Source: Mauremys mutica (lineage: Eukaryota > Chordata > Testudines > Geoemydidae). Taken from it: a DNA stretch of 64,000 nucleotides. Made by a program: the position numbers and the translations under genes. This document shows, piece after piece, positions 42,846 to 54,233 of this stretch. The stretch spans positions 64,251,321 to 64,315,320 of the forward strand of contig NC_059075.1 of NCBI RefSeq assembly GCF_020497125.1, read 5' to 3'. Numbering within the stretch: position 1 is the stretch's first letter; each line of letters opens with the position of its first letter. The notes under the pieces are model-generated. The model searched no databases. It saw nothing but the letters and a program-made list of their open reading frames with translations, and had not been told where the DNA came from.

Positions 42846-42935
42846 TAATAATTGGAGATATACCAATCTCCTAGAACTGGAAGGGACCTTGAAAGGTCAT
42901 CTAGTCCAGCCCCCTGCCTTCACTAGCAGGACCAA
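42846..42935 (-). repeat. SINE/CR1 3'-tail fragment
   Basis: Reversed, this reads CCTGCTAGTGAAGGCAGGGG, then GACTAGATGACCTTTCAAGG, then CCCTTCCAGTTCTAGGAGAT. That matches the tail of the SINE at 4435-4608, so it is a truncated SINE or its CR1 partner. Confidence 0.7.
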
Positions 42936-43234
42936 TTAAATGAAAAATATTTTATAAATTAATTTGCTGTAACAAAGAAGAAAAAAAAATATAATTTGGG
43001 AGACAAGAAATCAGCTATAGAGCTTTCACTGCCAAGTCACTGGTTCTAATTCAAACCAGGTTGGTAGTGAACAGAAGGAATCATTGTCTAATGATTGTAA
43101 TTCTGTGAGAGTTAGTGGTCTCAGTCCTGTTCCTAGTGACAAGTCCTCAGTCTAACTGATATCAGCTAGAGCTGAGATTAGCAACCTCATCAGAAAGGTC
43201 AAGGACTGAGAAAAACAAGGAGATTGATCCCTTA

Positions 43235-43488
43235 GGGTACGTCTACACTTACCTGCTGGTTTGACGCGGAGAGTTCGACTTTTTGGAGTTCGAACTATCG
43301 TGTCTGATCTAGACGCGATAGTTCGAACTCCGGAAGCGCCGCGGTCGACTCCGGTACTCCACCTCGGCAGAAGGAGTTGGCGGAGTCGACGGGGGAGCCG
43401 CGGAGTTCGACCCCGCCGCGTCTGGACGGGTGAGTTGTTCGAATTAGGGTACTTCGAATTCAGCTATTCACGTAGTGTAGACCAGGCC
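43235..43488. mobile_element. Harbinger MITE
   Basis: TTA is duplicated at 43232-43234 and 43489-43491. The ends GGGTACGTCTACACTTACC and CGTAGTGTAGACCAGGCC match the full Harbinger. The interior is the same as the 39346 copy (GAGTTCGAACTATCGTGTCT against AGACGCGATAGTTCGAACTC). Confidence 0.92.
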
Positions 43489-43679
43489 TTAGAGGATGAT
43501 CCCTCCAGCTCCACACTGAGGCACAGTGGCTGGGGTATTTGCACAGTAGCTGCCATAGGCTGTGGGTAAAATAGGCCAGGGAGGCTAAGCATCCCCTGGC
43601 ATAGCCACCGCCATTGGATGCCCAGTTGTGGGTTTTGACAGTTTGCACGGGGGAAGTTTTTGCTTATTATTATGCCCCA

Positions 43680-43830
43680 TGCAGGTTCCGAGGCATCTGA
43701 GGCGGCAGTATGTGATATTCAGCTTCCTGGGTTCATCAGTAATCTCTATGGACTCCAGGGTGATTACTGATGAACCCAGGAAGCTGAATAGCACATACCA
43801 TCTCCTCAGCTGCCCCAGAACCTCCCTGGT
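43680..43830. repeat. foldback with perfect 27-bp arms
   Basis: 43717-43743 and 43763-43789 are perfect reverse complements (core CAGCTTCCTGGGTTCATCAG) around a 19-base loop. Imperfect pairing continues outward for ~30 bases (GCATCTGAGGCGGCAGTATG against CATACCATCTCCTCAGCTGC). The sequence to 44050 is GC-rich and may belong to the same unknown element. Confidence 0.7.
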
Positions 43831-46800
43831 GCATATCAAAAGTTCAAGTTCTTTAGGAAGAGACAGGAGGTTTTCCTGTGGGGTGGCTTGGGGTCTCAGT
43901 AGGGGAGGCACGGCGCAGCTGGGGCAGCTCAGGGTGGCCTTGGGGCTCCAGCCACGAGGGGGGTGTGGGGAGGCTAGGGTGGAAGGCTCAGAGCTGGGGG
44001 GATAGTCTCCCCGGACGGGGGCTCCACCCACCGCCCATGGTAGCTGTCCATGCCATACCCATCCTGAGGATGAATAGGACTTTAGCGTCCACAACTCTCA
44101 GTATGTCAGTTTTCATAAGCACTAAAATCACTTCAAGAAAACAGTAAGAGGAAACCTCCCTTCACAATTTAAATAAAATCACTTTTGGTTTAGTGACAGC
44201 TATAATGGAGACATTTTAAAATGACAGAATTTGCTTGAAAAATATTCCGCTATGAATAAGTATGAAATGTTTAGTTGTATTTGAGTAAACATCACCGCTG
44301 TACAATGTGGGTTCCATGGGGAGAATGTGAAAATCTATTGACATCTTTAGTTACTCAACAAGTTTATTTTTGGGAGTTGATAAATTGGCAGGACATAGTG
44401 ACCCTATGCAAAGAGAAGGAGTGTAATCATGTCAATGCAGGTATCTTAGCAAATGCTTTATGAAATGCTTAGCAAATGGCCTGGAAGGCTATACATCTCT
44501 ATGCATAAGGCTTTCTGTCATCTTTTCCTCCTGACAACAATAGAAAGACCATGGAGTTTTAACCATTTGTCATGTGGACAGAAATGTTCTTGTCTTAGTC
44601 TCAATAAACTGTTAAAAAACATCTTTATGCAAAGTCATAGCGTGGATGCTGTGCAGCCAACAAAAGTTACTTCAGAATCTTTTAACTTAATAGGTTTGTG
44701 GGACAGGAGATCTCCGCGTTAAATTTGGGATTAGTTTGGAAAAATGAGCTGAGTGGCAACTTTGCAGATCCGTAACCACTTATGAGGGTCGTATGCTTTT
44801 TTGGGAACAGCTATAGGTTGTATTCAGAATCAGCTCAGGGCAAGAGGTGCTGCACGGTTGTGTGGCCTACTCCAACAAGCATAGATACCCTACTATTTCC
44901 TTGCATATCATTAATGCTGAGTGTAAATAGGCAAAGAGAAAGATTGCTGGAAAGCACTGTCTGAACAAAAGCACAATTGTATTCTGCATGGCACTGATGA
45001 TGATCAGGCTGGCGACTATATGCTTTGCACTCTGTGGCTGGGAATATTACAGCAAACAGGGTCAAAAACTGACAGTAGCAACTGCAGACTCTTGTAGTAT
45101 ACTCTCCCCTCCCCATTATAAACTCTCTGCACCTGGCTGACTGTTATACAAAACTATCACCACTCATCCAGTGGAGTTGGTAAGGAAGGGTTGGAGGAAG
45201 AAAGCTTATCCTTTCCAGCACTAAATTCCTAGTTTGGAGAGCTGACATGAGTTTGCATGGAGTAAGTTTGTTCTTTGGTTAATGGTTTACAGAAGTATCT
45301 GGGAATTTACTTTGAATGAAAGCTGAATCTATTTGTGTCTCAACGTTCCCATATCTTACACAGGCAAAATCCCCTCCCTCCATGGGGCAATGCTCTGTCC
45401 CTGTCCTCTGATGTCCCAGAAACTGCTCAGACCCACTTCTTTGTACTGTTCAGGCTGTATTTTATTCTAAACTCTTCCACCCACTCCAGTACAGTGCAGC
45501 ATTCCAATTTTAAATCCCTACATCTTTCAGCCTTTCTTTACTAGGGCCCTAGGAGGAAAAAAGATCTCCCTCTCTAGGAAGCTCTTTCATTCTAGGCTCC
45601 GCTAGCCTCCTCATCGTCATCCTCATCTTTCCCACCCCTTGGAATACTTCCTGTCAGGTTAGTCAACTGAGGGTTAATTGGTTCCTTACTTCCTCACACT
45701 CTCCTTCTGATTAGCTAACTGTTCAATCAACTATCACTGGAGGAAACTAATTGAGGCTACAGTGATTAGTGTGCTGACCCACCTGTTGCACGTGAAAGTT
45801 ATTTTCAAAATTCCGTAACTTTTTTTCATTGGCACTGTTTCCAATAGCTTCTCAAAAGTGTAAATGAAAGGTTTCCTTACTTACGCTCCACCACTACATG
45901 CATACGCCCCTATTAATGATATATGTCACAGATGTGCATGGTGAAGCTATTTTTGCCCTGTCTTACCCTAATTTATAGGGTTTCTTATGGCTGCAAAGGT
46001 ATTGTATGTAGATCTTCACCTCTCAAATGGCCTTGGTTAGTTTGCATGTTGTCTTATTTTGAGAGTGTGTTTTTTTGCGTAATTTTAAGAAAAAATATTT
46101 GCCAAAACTGCCCCCACTGTCCAGCATTTCTTGAGTTATAACTTGTATGCTGAATGACATTTCTAGAGATAAGACAAGGTCAATCAACAATTTCAGGTGT
46201 TGCTAACAGACCCGTGCTTAAAATATCCTTTGCCACCAGCATCCTTCCCCTCTTGTGCAAAATTGCTGTGGCCAAAAGGAATGTAATGTTGTAGGATCAT
46301 TGCTTTTCTCACTTATCTCCAGGCCAGAGCACTATGTATGAATTTGGCCTGTGTTGCTCTGGGGCTGCAAAATCTTGGAATATGGTCCTGGAGTTTTCTG
46401 GTTGGTTGGTAACATGTATCACTGGGTTAGTTCATTTTACTTACCGAGTGGTTGCAATGTGTGGATTCTCCTTCATTGCTGGAAATGAGTACAGAAGATC
46501 TAGGATGACTAGAGGAATACTTTATTTAAAAATAGTAAATATTAGTACATATTGCATACATTAATAGATAACCGTATAGACTGAGAGGTAGTTAGGTGCT
46601 CAAAGCATCAGATTTGAGCTTAATGTAGTTTACCCTGAAGAATCTTTTGGAGGATAACTTATTTAAAGAGAAACAAAAAACAGAGGGTTTATCCCCTCTA
46701 ACCGGAGATCTTTAATGACCAAGCACTTTTCAGAAGAGTAGGGTTTTCCTGCTTGTCACTTGCCCCGTTTCTTTCCTGCTTCACTTTTGTCTAGCATGTG

Positions 46801-47340
46801 GTGCGCTGGCTTCCTGCATAGCCTCCAGAAGCAGCTGCATACAGTTGTTGGTGTGGTACATATATAGATCAGGAAGCACTTTGGGGGTTCTTTGAGAGGA
46901 AAGGTGCTATATAAATAACATAATATAGGTAATGAAATTAATATAAATAATAAAAGAATGTAATAGAACTTACTTATTTTGTTCCATTATCATTATCTTT
47001 CTAGTTTCTGGAAATAAATAACTCTGGGGGAGGGAACAAACAAATTAAAACAAAACAGGTTTGCAGTGAGTTACTGAAGAATTAATAGCTAAGATAGGCA
47101 GGGTGGGTACCTCTGTATTCTTGCATATGAGCTGATCAAAAAATTGGGGGAGGGAATTTAAATAATTTGTTACAGCGGTTTTGCAAGAACTTCTATGGAA
47201 ACTTTTGGATTTTAAACTTTTTTTATTTTTTCCACCCCTCTCCCACCCCTCCCATCCACCTTTTCCTCTTTCCATTTTGTCAATTCAAAATGGGGACAAT
47301 GGGAAGGGGGAAAGCAAAAGTAAACTTTTAACTTTTTAGA
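43831..47340. other. mostly unrecognised sequence
   Basis: GC-rich to about 44050, then AT-rich. A MIR-type tail (GGAAGCACTTTGGGGGTTCT ... GGTGCTATATAAATAAC) is at about 46870-46920. No gene recognised. Confidence 0.45.
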
Positions 47341-48619
47341 CAGATCCAGTGCCCCTTTCATCTTGGCACATGCTTCCCCTAAGAACAGGAAGTCATTGGA
47401 GGCTTCTGAGAGGGCTCCAAAGAAGCCCAGGTCACCTATGAGATCTGCAGTTTCCAAAACCTTGACCTCTGAGCTCAGTACCATTGAGTTGAAGGACTCC
47501 TCCACCAGTACCGGCAGTGCCAGAAATCCCTGGAGCTCGAGGGAGAGATATGGCTCTGACAGAGCTTCAGTACTGTCTACCAGGGACAAGGAGGGCAAGC
47601 ATAATCACCTGATCTGGTACCATCAGGCTCAGGCCTGCCATTGGCAGCTACCTATTCAGTACCCTCGGTACAGAGCAAGTGATGGCATCAGACTCCATCG
47701 GCACCTACATTGGTATGCCGGCCATCGATCTTCAACTACCACATCTCTCTTTGGCTACTGCATTGGTACTGTTTCCCTGCTCGGTACTGCAAGAGTTTAG
47801 AGGGACCTGTCCATAGTGGATGAGCCAGAATCCTCATGGGTACCAAGCATGTCTTGGCACTAACACCTTGGTCTCCAGATTGCTATTGTTCCCTGGTACT
47901 ACAGGACTTTCCACCCTTTTCTATGCAGACTCTTCCATTGGATGATGTTGAGGAGGATGAAGGGGACTTCTAGTCAGTGTCTTCAATTTCAGTCCAGGAT
48001 TCCCCAACATAACTTGTCAGGAATTCGTTCTTTGACAGGGAAGATTGCAACTGTAATCAAGGTTGGTGGAACCAACCCTGCATGCCACCCCACTCTGGTA
48101 TGCCCCACATCAGTGGCCGTACTGGGATCCCTGGGCTGATTACCAACAGCATTTATCCAGACCACTGGTACTGTCTTCAAGGGACACTAGGCTTGTTGAG
48201 TCCTCTCCTCCCCAACGAGCTCCCTCACAGGAGACGTTTGAGGAATGGGAGGCCAGGATGGATAAGGAGGCCACCCCTCAAGCACCCATCTCATTCTTGT
48301 CCCCAGATGAAATGGTTATACCTCCACCACCTTTCCTGGCTGACAATTTTAAGACCTGATAAAGAGGTCAGTTGAACACTCTTCAGATTCCACTTGAAGA
48401 TGTCAGGGATTCACAACACAAGCAGTTGGGTATCCTACAGTCAGCAACACCCTCCAGGGTTGTGTTACTCATTAACAAGGTGTCCCTGGGTCCAGCTGAG
48501 ACTATGTGGCAAACACCTGCTACTATTCTACAAACATGAAAAAGGCCGGATAAAAAGTATTATGTTCCCCGTAAAGACTCTGATTTCTTGTTCTTCCACC
48601 CTCCACCTAACCCCTAGTT

Positions 48620-49110
48620 GTGGATGAGGTAAATGAGGAGGGCAGGCAACACTTCTCCAGGTCTACTCCACCTGACCAGGACCAAAAGAGACTGGATCTA
48701 TTTGAATGGAAGTCCTATTTGTCAGCAACCCTGCAGTTCCAGACTGCAAACTACCAGGTGGTCATCGCCAAATACAGTTTCACAAACTACAATAGATGCA
48801 TGACTTTTTTATTGAACATCTGCCCTAGGAACATAGGGAGCAATTCCAGGTAATCATTTCAGAAGGCCAAATATTGGCCAGGACCGCTCTTCAAGCATCC
48901 TTGGTTGTAGCGGACACTGCGGCCAGGTCCATCTATATGGTGGTAGTTATGCACAGGGCATCATGGCTCCAGCTCTTGGAATTTCCGAGAGAAGTACAGA
49001 ATACTGTTGAAGACCTCCCCTTTGACAGTCATAGGCTTTTCCTGGAGACTGTAGATGAGTTCTTCCATACACTGAAGGACTCTAGACCCCCTTATGTTCC
49101 CTGGGCATAT
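48620..49110 (+). pseudogene. DIRS gag-like core
   Basis: The frames here give FEWKSYLSATLQFQTANYQV, then VIAKYSFTNYNRCMTFLLNI. After a shift the frame at 48874 gives ARTALQASLVVADTAARSIY, MVVVMHRASWLQLLEFPREV and TVEDLPFDSHRLFLETVDEF. This Leu-rich, helical pattern with ALQASLxxADTAARSI is the DIRS gag block I know from reptile copies. It is one frameshift and a few stops from continuity. A broken second half follows to 49350. Confidence 0.7.
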
Positions 49111-49549
49111 ATACACCTACAAATAAAAGATGGTGTAGTAGGTCTCGCACTGCCCAGAGGTTACATCCTGCTTAGTCTTCTGGATTCCCTAGAGACATCA
49201 ACCCCCCCCCCCAGAAAAAGACATAAATTCAGAGAAAGAGGGCTGCCCCCCCAAGACCACCCAACCATTGGGCTGGTCTTGGGTTTGAATTCCCCTGCAT
49301 CTCTGGTTTTACAGGTGTGGCCCATTTTTCCACCATTCTCTCTTTTTTGAGACCACCTTTCCCATTTCCAACATGCCTGGAGAGGGATCACTCAGACAAG
49401 TGGGTCATAGAGATCATAATATTGGGCTATACTATCCCTTTGATGTCACTCCCTCCCTTCAATTTCCCTTCCCCATCCCTCTTCAAGGACCCCTCTCACA
49501 AGCTTGTATTAAGACACAAGGTAAACTCTCTCCTCCAGTTAGGAGAAAT

Positions 49550-49720
49550 AGAGCCAGTCCCTCCCCCTCACAGAGGCAAGGGGTTTTATTCAAAGTATTT
49601 CCTTGTACCAAAGAAGGACAGAGGATGGAGACCAGTCTTAGATATAAGACTTGTAAACAAGTTCGTAAAGCTATAATTCCTTCAGTGGAGAAGGGGGGAT
49701 TGATTTTCAGCTCTTGATGT
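49550..49720 (+). pseudogene. DIRS reverse transcriptase, N-terminal piece
   Basis: GKGFYSKYFLVPKKDRGWRP then VLDIRLVNKFVK is the first conserved block of reverse transcriptase (K followed by WRPxLDxRxLN), in the DIRS form. In the neighbouring frame IIPSVEKGGLIFSS follows, where intact copies lead into the DLxDAYFH palm motif. The sequence stops there at the internal deletion. Confidence 0.75.
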
Positions 49721-49925
49721 CCACCGCATTGCTTAAGAACATACCAATGTCTGATATATGTAGGTCTGCTACATGGGCTTCAATACATACATTTTAGAAG
49801 TACATGCTTTAATCTATGCTGTCAGATTCGATGTGGCTCTGGGTACTGCAATACTATCTTCAGTTCTGGACTCAGTTCTGAAGCTCCCTCCTCCTTCTGG
49901 GGAAACTGTTCAGAAGTCACGTCAA

Positions 49926-50277
49926 GTGGAGCACCCACAGGGACGCTACTCAAAGAAGAGGTTACTCACCTTGTGCAGTAACTGCAGTTCTTTGAAATGT
50001 GTGTCCCTGTGGGTTCTCCACTACCCGTCCTTTCCTCCCCTCTGCTTCAGGCTGTTTTCTGTGGAGACATTCAGGTGGAGCAGGAACTGAGTGCAGTTGG
50101 CCCATGAATCTCTATATAGCCTCGGTGTCTAGCATGAGAAGGCACAGCATGCATGTGCGGGCCTTATGAGCCCGATCATGGGCTCAAGAGGCACATGCCC
50201 ACCTGAAATGGATCACCCATAGGGAAATACATTTTGAAGAACTGTAGTTACTACACAAAGTGAGTAACCTCTTCTTT
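49926..50277. repeat. DIRS right-end inverted repeats
   Basis: Two nested dyads are visible. 49952-49992 (AAAGAAGAGGTTACTCACCT...) is the reverse complement of 50237-50277 with three mismatches over 41 bases. 49926-49944 (GTGGAGCACCCACAGGGAC) pairs with 50006-50024 (GTCCCTGTGGGTTCTCCAC) with one mismatch. DIRS elements use inverted terminal and internal complementary repeats to form circular intermediates; this segment fits that role. Confidence 0.7.
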
Positions 50278-50394
50278 ATTTCCAAAAGCCATATCTTTTT
50301 AAAAACACATTTCATTTGAAAAACCTTGGACTATATATCATAGTAGTTTGTAAGGGAATTTACCTTAACTCATGTTACTTTAGGCTACCACATA

Positions 50395-50520
50395 TAGGCA
50401 CTGATCCTGCAATCAGATCTATGTGGGGAGACTGCTGTGTATGCGTAGAGCTCCACTGATTTCAGTGAGGTGCTGCACACGTGCAGGTGTCCACGCACAT
50501 AGATCTGATTGCAGGCTAGG
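50395..50520. repeat. foldback with perfect 20-bp arms
   Basis: CCTGCAATCAGATCTATGTG and CACATAGATCTGATTGCAGG are perfect reverse complements ~75 bases apart. Looks like a small palindromic MITE. Confidence 0.65.
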
Positions 50521-51760
50521 GGGTATAGAGAATATTTAAAAATGGAATTAAGGTACAAATTCCATCTCATATATTCACAAGGAAGATTGTGGAGCAAGAT
50601 TTAAGAATATGTTAACCATTAAATCCCTTTCTTGGTCCAAAATCTTTAATCTCTACCATACTTAGATTCCAGCTTTTAGTTTATCTATTTGAGGAGTCTT
50701 CACAGAGAGATTCTGATAGACACCCCCACACACCCCACCCCCGATCCTGGGAATTAACTTCTCTCACATCCACAATCACATAACATTCCTGTGGCAGTTA
50801 CAGAAATTGCTTATGTCATTGGTTTGCAATCTGGTTTTTATTGGCGCCTCCGACTCCTTGGGATGGATTAGTGGCTGGGTGCTGCAGCCCCCATCCCTCC
50901 AGATGCTGCTAGCCTTAGTTTATTCTATCCTCTCTCTCTCTCTCTTCGGTCCCTTTCTGTCTATTTTCTTAACTTTGTTTTTGTGTATTTTTTCTATATC
51001 TATTTTAGTTCGTTTAATATGTAATAATATTTAATAGGTTTTTCTGCTCCTCTCCTTTGATTCTATCTCTGTCCCCTTCCCTGTTCCTCCGCTTACCAGA
51101 AGGCTACATGCTGCTGGGAGTGAGGCTTCCCCTGGTGCCACCCAAAGCTGAACTTAGTGCTGCAGGAGCGGAGCAGCTTGCACTAGTAGCCTACCCATGT
51201 GAACTGATCCTGCAACCAGCTCTATTTAGGAGCAGGAAGAGAAGGCAAGTGGGTTTCACAGATCTTTATATGCCCCACTTAACCAAAAACAGAAGCATGT
51301 TTGGAGAAGCATGGATCTGGGGTTCTGCAGCTTTCCCAGCTGCAATGCTCATCACTTCTGTCTTGTGCCTCCTGCACCCAGTTTGGGGCAACACAGGTTT
51401 AAATGGAAAAAGTAATATGAGGGAAGTATTATTTTTATTATAAACTGTGTCTAGTGAGAAGTGTTATTTTCTTTCCATTGTTTACTTCTCCTCTTAACTT
51501 AGTCTCCCCTGTCATCTGTTCTGTTGTCCTTTGTCCTCCTCATCACCTGCACATGTTTCCCAGCTACTTGCTTCCTTGTTCCCTTAAACATGTTGACCAG
51601 TTACTTGGTCCTCTTCTCTCATCTGGACATACCACCTGGATGCCTCTTTCTGCTTTCCTAGATGGTTCTCTTTCACTGGTAGCTAGTGGCTTTGGACCCT
51701 GAGGTTAGTTCTTGTTTCTTCCTCCTCATGAAGCAGAAGTCCTAGGAGAGGCAGCTAGGC
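50521..51760. other. no recognised feature
   Basis: Includes a (TC)n tract at about 50931-50945 and a 128-codon open frame at 51057-51443 without recognisable motifs. Confidence 0.4.
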
Positions 51761-51766
51761 AGACTA

Positions 51767-51988
51767 GGGTGACCAGATGAGATGAAGAAAATATCGGGAC
51801 ACATGCATGGGGGGGGTCCACCAGCGGAGGAAAAAAAAAAAAAAGCAAAAAGCTGAGTGCTGCTGGCAGAGCAAAAAAGAAAAAAAAAACAATAGTGTTG
51901 CCGGCGGAGTGAAATATCGGGACGGGACACGGGACAACCACCCAAAATATTGGGAAGGTCCGGATTTTATCGGGACGTCTGGTCACTC
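51767..51988. mobile_element. MITE with TA flanks
   Basis: The ends GGGTGACCAGATG and GTCTGGTCACTC are inverted repeats with TA on each side (51765-51766, 51989-51990). It shares ends and AATATCGGGACA-type motifs with the shorter copy at 26832. Poly-A runs fill the middle. Confidence 0.75.
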
Positions 51989-51990
51989 TA

Positions 51991-52639
51991 AGGCAGACAG
52001 GCTAGCTTCATCTCATTTCCAGCTGTTTATAAATCTCTCCAGGCTCTTGTTGGCAATGAAGTGCTTGGAGGCCTTTAGAAGCATCTGGGATCAAGGAGGA
52101 GGAGCCAGCACCACAAGACCAGCCCATTCTGAGGTCTGAAGCAGGTGCTCTGTCATTGATTGGTGTTTTATGTCCCACCCCTAGCAGAGAGGCATTTCAG
52201 GGAATTAGAGCCACCGTACAGGAGTTCTTGTCTCAGGATTAGCTATTTCTCTTCCCCAATCCTTTTTGCAAAGCCAGTTTATGTTTGTAAAAAAATCCAA
52301 ACAACAACAAAACAACCAACCAAAAAAAATATTAAATCCCTCAGTCCCGTGTGGAGGCGGTTCATGGAGAGGGGTAGTGAACTGTTTTTTGGAGATTACC
52401 CCTCACTCCACCCTAAAGTAGTCACCAATGGTATTACAGAGAGAGAAGCAAGGAGTAGGGACCATACAGCTAGTATTACAGTTCTTAGTGTGAGAGAGAT
52501 GCATGATTTTTATGAAAAATAAAATGGCTCTTGTATAGAAGAGGTGGTGCTCACAGTGAGCAGGCACTGAACACCAGATTCTGAACAACAGATTTCTGTT
52601 TCATCTGAGCAAGCCAAATAAATGTTAAATAATTATTGT
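51991..52639. other. no recognised feature
   Basis: Nothing recognised; an A-rich stretch lies near 52290-52335. Confidence 0.4.
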
Positions 52640-52759
52640 TTTTTTGTATTGCTGTTGTGCCTAGGAGCCCTGGGCATGGATGAGGACCCCATTGTGCCAG
52701 GTGCTGTACAATCACAGAGCAAAAAGATGGGCCCCTGACCCAAGGAACGTACAATCTAA
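52640..52759 (-). repeat. ancient interspersed repeat fragment
   Basis: Contains TGTGCCTAGGAGCCCTGGGC, GAGGACCCCATTGTGCCAGG and TGCTGTACAATCACAGAGCA. The same repeat occurs forward at 56195-56275. It is an old amniote repeat whose name I am not certain of. Confidence 0.55.
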
Positions 52760-53030
52760 GGCCATGTCTACACTAGCGAGCTTACAGCTGTACTGGTGCA
52801 GCTGTGCTGCTGTAAGATCGCTTGTGCAGCCACTCTGTGTCGACGGTAGAGAGCTCTCTTGTTGACAACATAAAACCACCTCCACAAGAGGCAGAAGCTC
52901 TCCCACCGACATAGCGCTGTGCATACTACCACTTATACCAGCAAAACTGTCGCTCAGGGGTGTGATTTTTTTTTCCACACCCTTGAGCGACTTACGTTTT
53001 GCTGACATAGGTCATGTCTACACTACCATT
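52760..53030. repeat. MITE with GTCTACACTA ends
   Basis: TAA (52757-52759) precedes GGCCATGTCTACACTAGC, an end related to the Harbinger MITEs. Inside, TCGCTCAGGGGTGTG and CACACCCTTGAGCGA form a hairpin (about 52951-52992). The right end reads GGTCATGTCTACACTACC in direct rather than inverted orientation, so the element is rearranged or partial. Confidence 0.5.
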
Positions 53031-53573
53031 TAAGTGTCAAGACAAGAAACAACAGATGGGGAAGTACAAGGAAACAATGAGACCGGATTGGTCAGCATGA
53101 TCAACAGTGGTCTCAGCACACCAACAGCCCAACTGTTGTCAAGTTTTGTAGGCATCATGGCAAAGAAGAGTTTGAAGGAGGATCATGAGATAGCTTTGTG
53201 GATGTTTACAAGGAGCACCGCCCATGCATGAAAGGCAGCGTGGAAGAAAGCATGAAGGTGCTTTTTTTTGAAAATCTAACATGTGGGTAGTGGAGGCTGG
53301 CATCATGGGCCAATGGGAATTGAGCATCAACATCTTGATAGTGAATGAGAGATAAGGGTAGGGATTGACAGTGAAGGATCTTGAAAGTGAAGACAAGCAG
53401 CTTATGTCTGTGATGGAGAAGATGGAGCCAATAGAGAGATTTAAAGAGAGGGGTAATGTTGTCTAAGTGATGGGTTAGGAAAATGAACTTTGCAGCAGCA
53501 TTCTGAATAGATATGAGTGGGGCAGGATTGTATTGGTCCAGGCCAGAGAGAAGGATGTTGTAGTAATCTAGAT

Positions 53574-54233
53574 CAATGGTTCTCAAACTTTTTTTTTTCT
53601 TTTTTCTTTTTTTTTTTTCTGGGCCACTTGAAAATTGCTGAGGGTCTCGGCAGACCACTTAATGATCTTTCCAAATGTTGTTTGTACTGTTAGCTAACTG
53701 GTGTAAGGCGCTTTGGATAAAAGCGCTATATTAAAAAAAAAGTAATTGATTTTTTTTGTTCTACAAATAAAAGCACACAACTCATATTTTAATATCAGTG
53801 GTCTTAACTTTCTAATGTGACGGATGTCCCCTCTCTCCCCAGCCGTGGCAGCCCCCAAGCTGAGGCTGGGAAGGAGGGCTGTCTCTCCCTGGCAGCCGCA
53901 GCCCTGGAGCTAGGGAAAGTCACCTCTTTCTCTGGCCACTGCAGCCCTGCACGTCTCAAATTCCCCCCACCCCTCTTCTCACCCCACTTTCCTTCTCACC
54001 TATTCCCTATTCCCCCGAGTCCACCACCTCACCTTACATGTGCGTCTTCTCCAGGGTCGAGGCACCTAATTAGTGGAGCCACGCTTGCGTGGCTCCACTA
54101 ATTAGGTGGGTGGTCCTTCATTCTCTTGTGTGCGGCCGCCCAGGCATGCACCTTAGAGGGAACTATCCATGGAACACCTAAATGGAGCTCGTGGACCACT
54201 GGTGGTCCACAGACTATAGTTTGAGGACTTCTG
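53574..54233 (+). mobile_element. hAT (Charlie-like) non-autonomous element within L2
   Basis: ATCTAGAT stands on both sides (53566-53573 and 54234-54241), a perfect 8-bp duplication. The ends CAATGGTTCTCAAACTT and TAGTTTGAGGACTTCTG are the Charlie-type inverted repeats. It contains a MIR/L2-type tail scrap (GGCGCTTTGGATAAAAGCGC near 53707-53727) and a GC-rich block with a perfect palindrome (54063-54108). A CACCTTAGAGGGAACTAT motif near 54150 resembles the end of the 28192 hAT, hinting at a further insert. Confidence 0.88.
54063..54108. repeat. perfect 22-bp palindrome
   Basis: 54063-54084 and 54087-54108 are exact reverse complements with only TT between them (arm starts CACCTAATTAGTGGAGCC). 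As RNA this would be a very stable hairpin; as DNA a cruciform is possible. Confidence 0.95.

Larger units (their letters stand above)
47350..50279 (+). mobile_element. second DIRS retrotransposon copy, internally deleted
   Basis: Order on the plus strand: a Ser-rich gag N-terminal part (47363-47570: PKKPRSPMRSAVSKTLTSEL), a gag core (48620-49100), the start of reverse transcriptase (about 49560-49720), then a jump to the recombinase C-terminus (about 49770-49880) and the right terminal inverted repeats (49926-50277). RNase H and most of the reverse transcriptase and recombinase are missing, so the copy is deleted between about 49,715 and 49,740. It cannot move by itself. The left terminal repeat was not found. 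Confidence 0.75.

Noticed and set aside
51057..51443. 128-residue plus-strand open frame behind an acceptor-like CTTACCAG
   Set aside because: No recognisable motif and no partner donor or exon; likely chance, though not disproved.
51807..52139. Lys-rich 110-residue frame
   Set aside because: It reads through poly-A runs of the MITE at 51767-51988.
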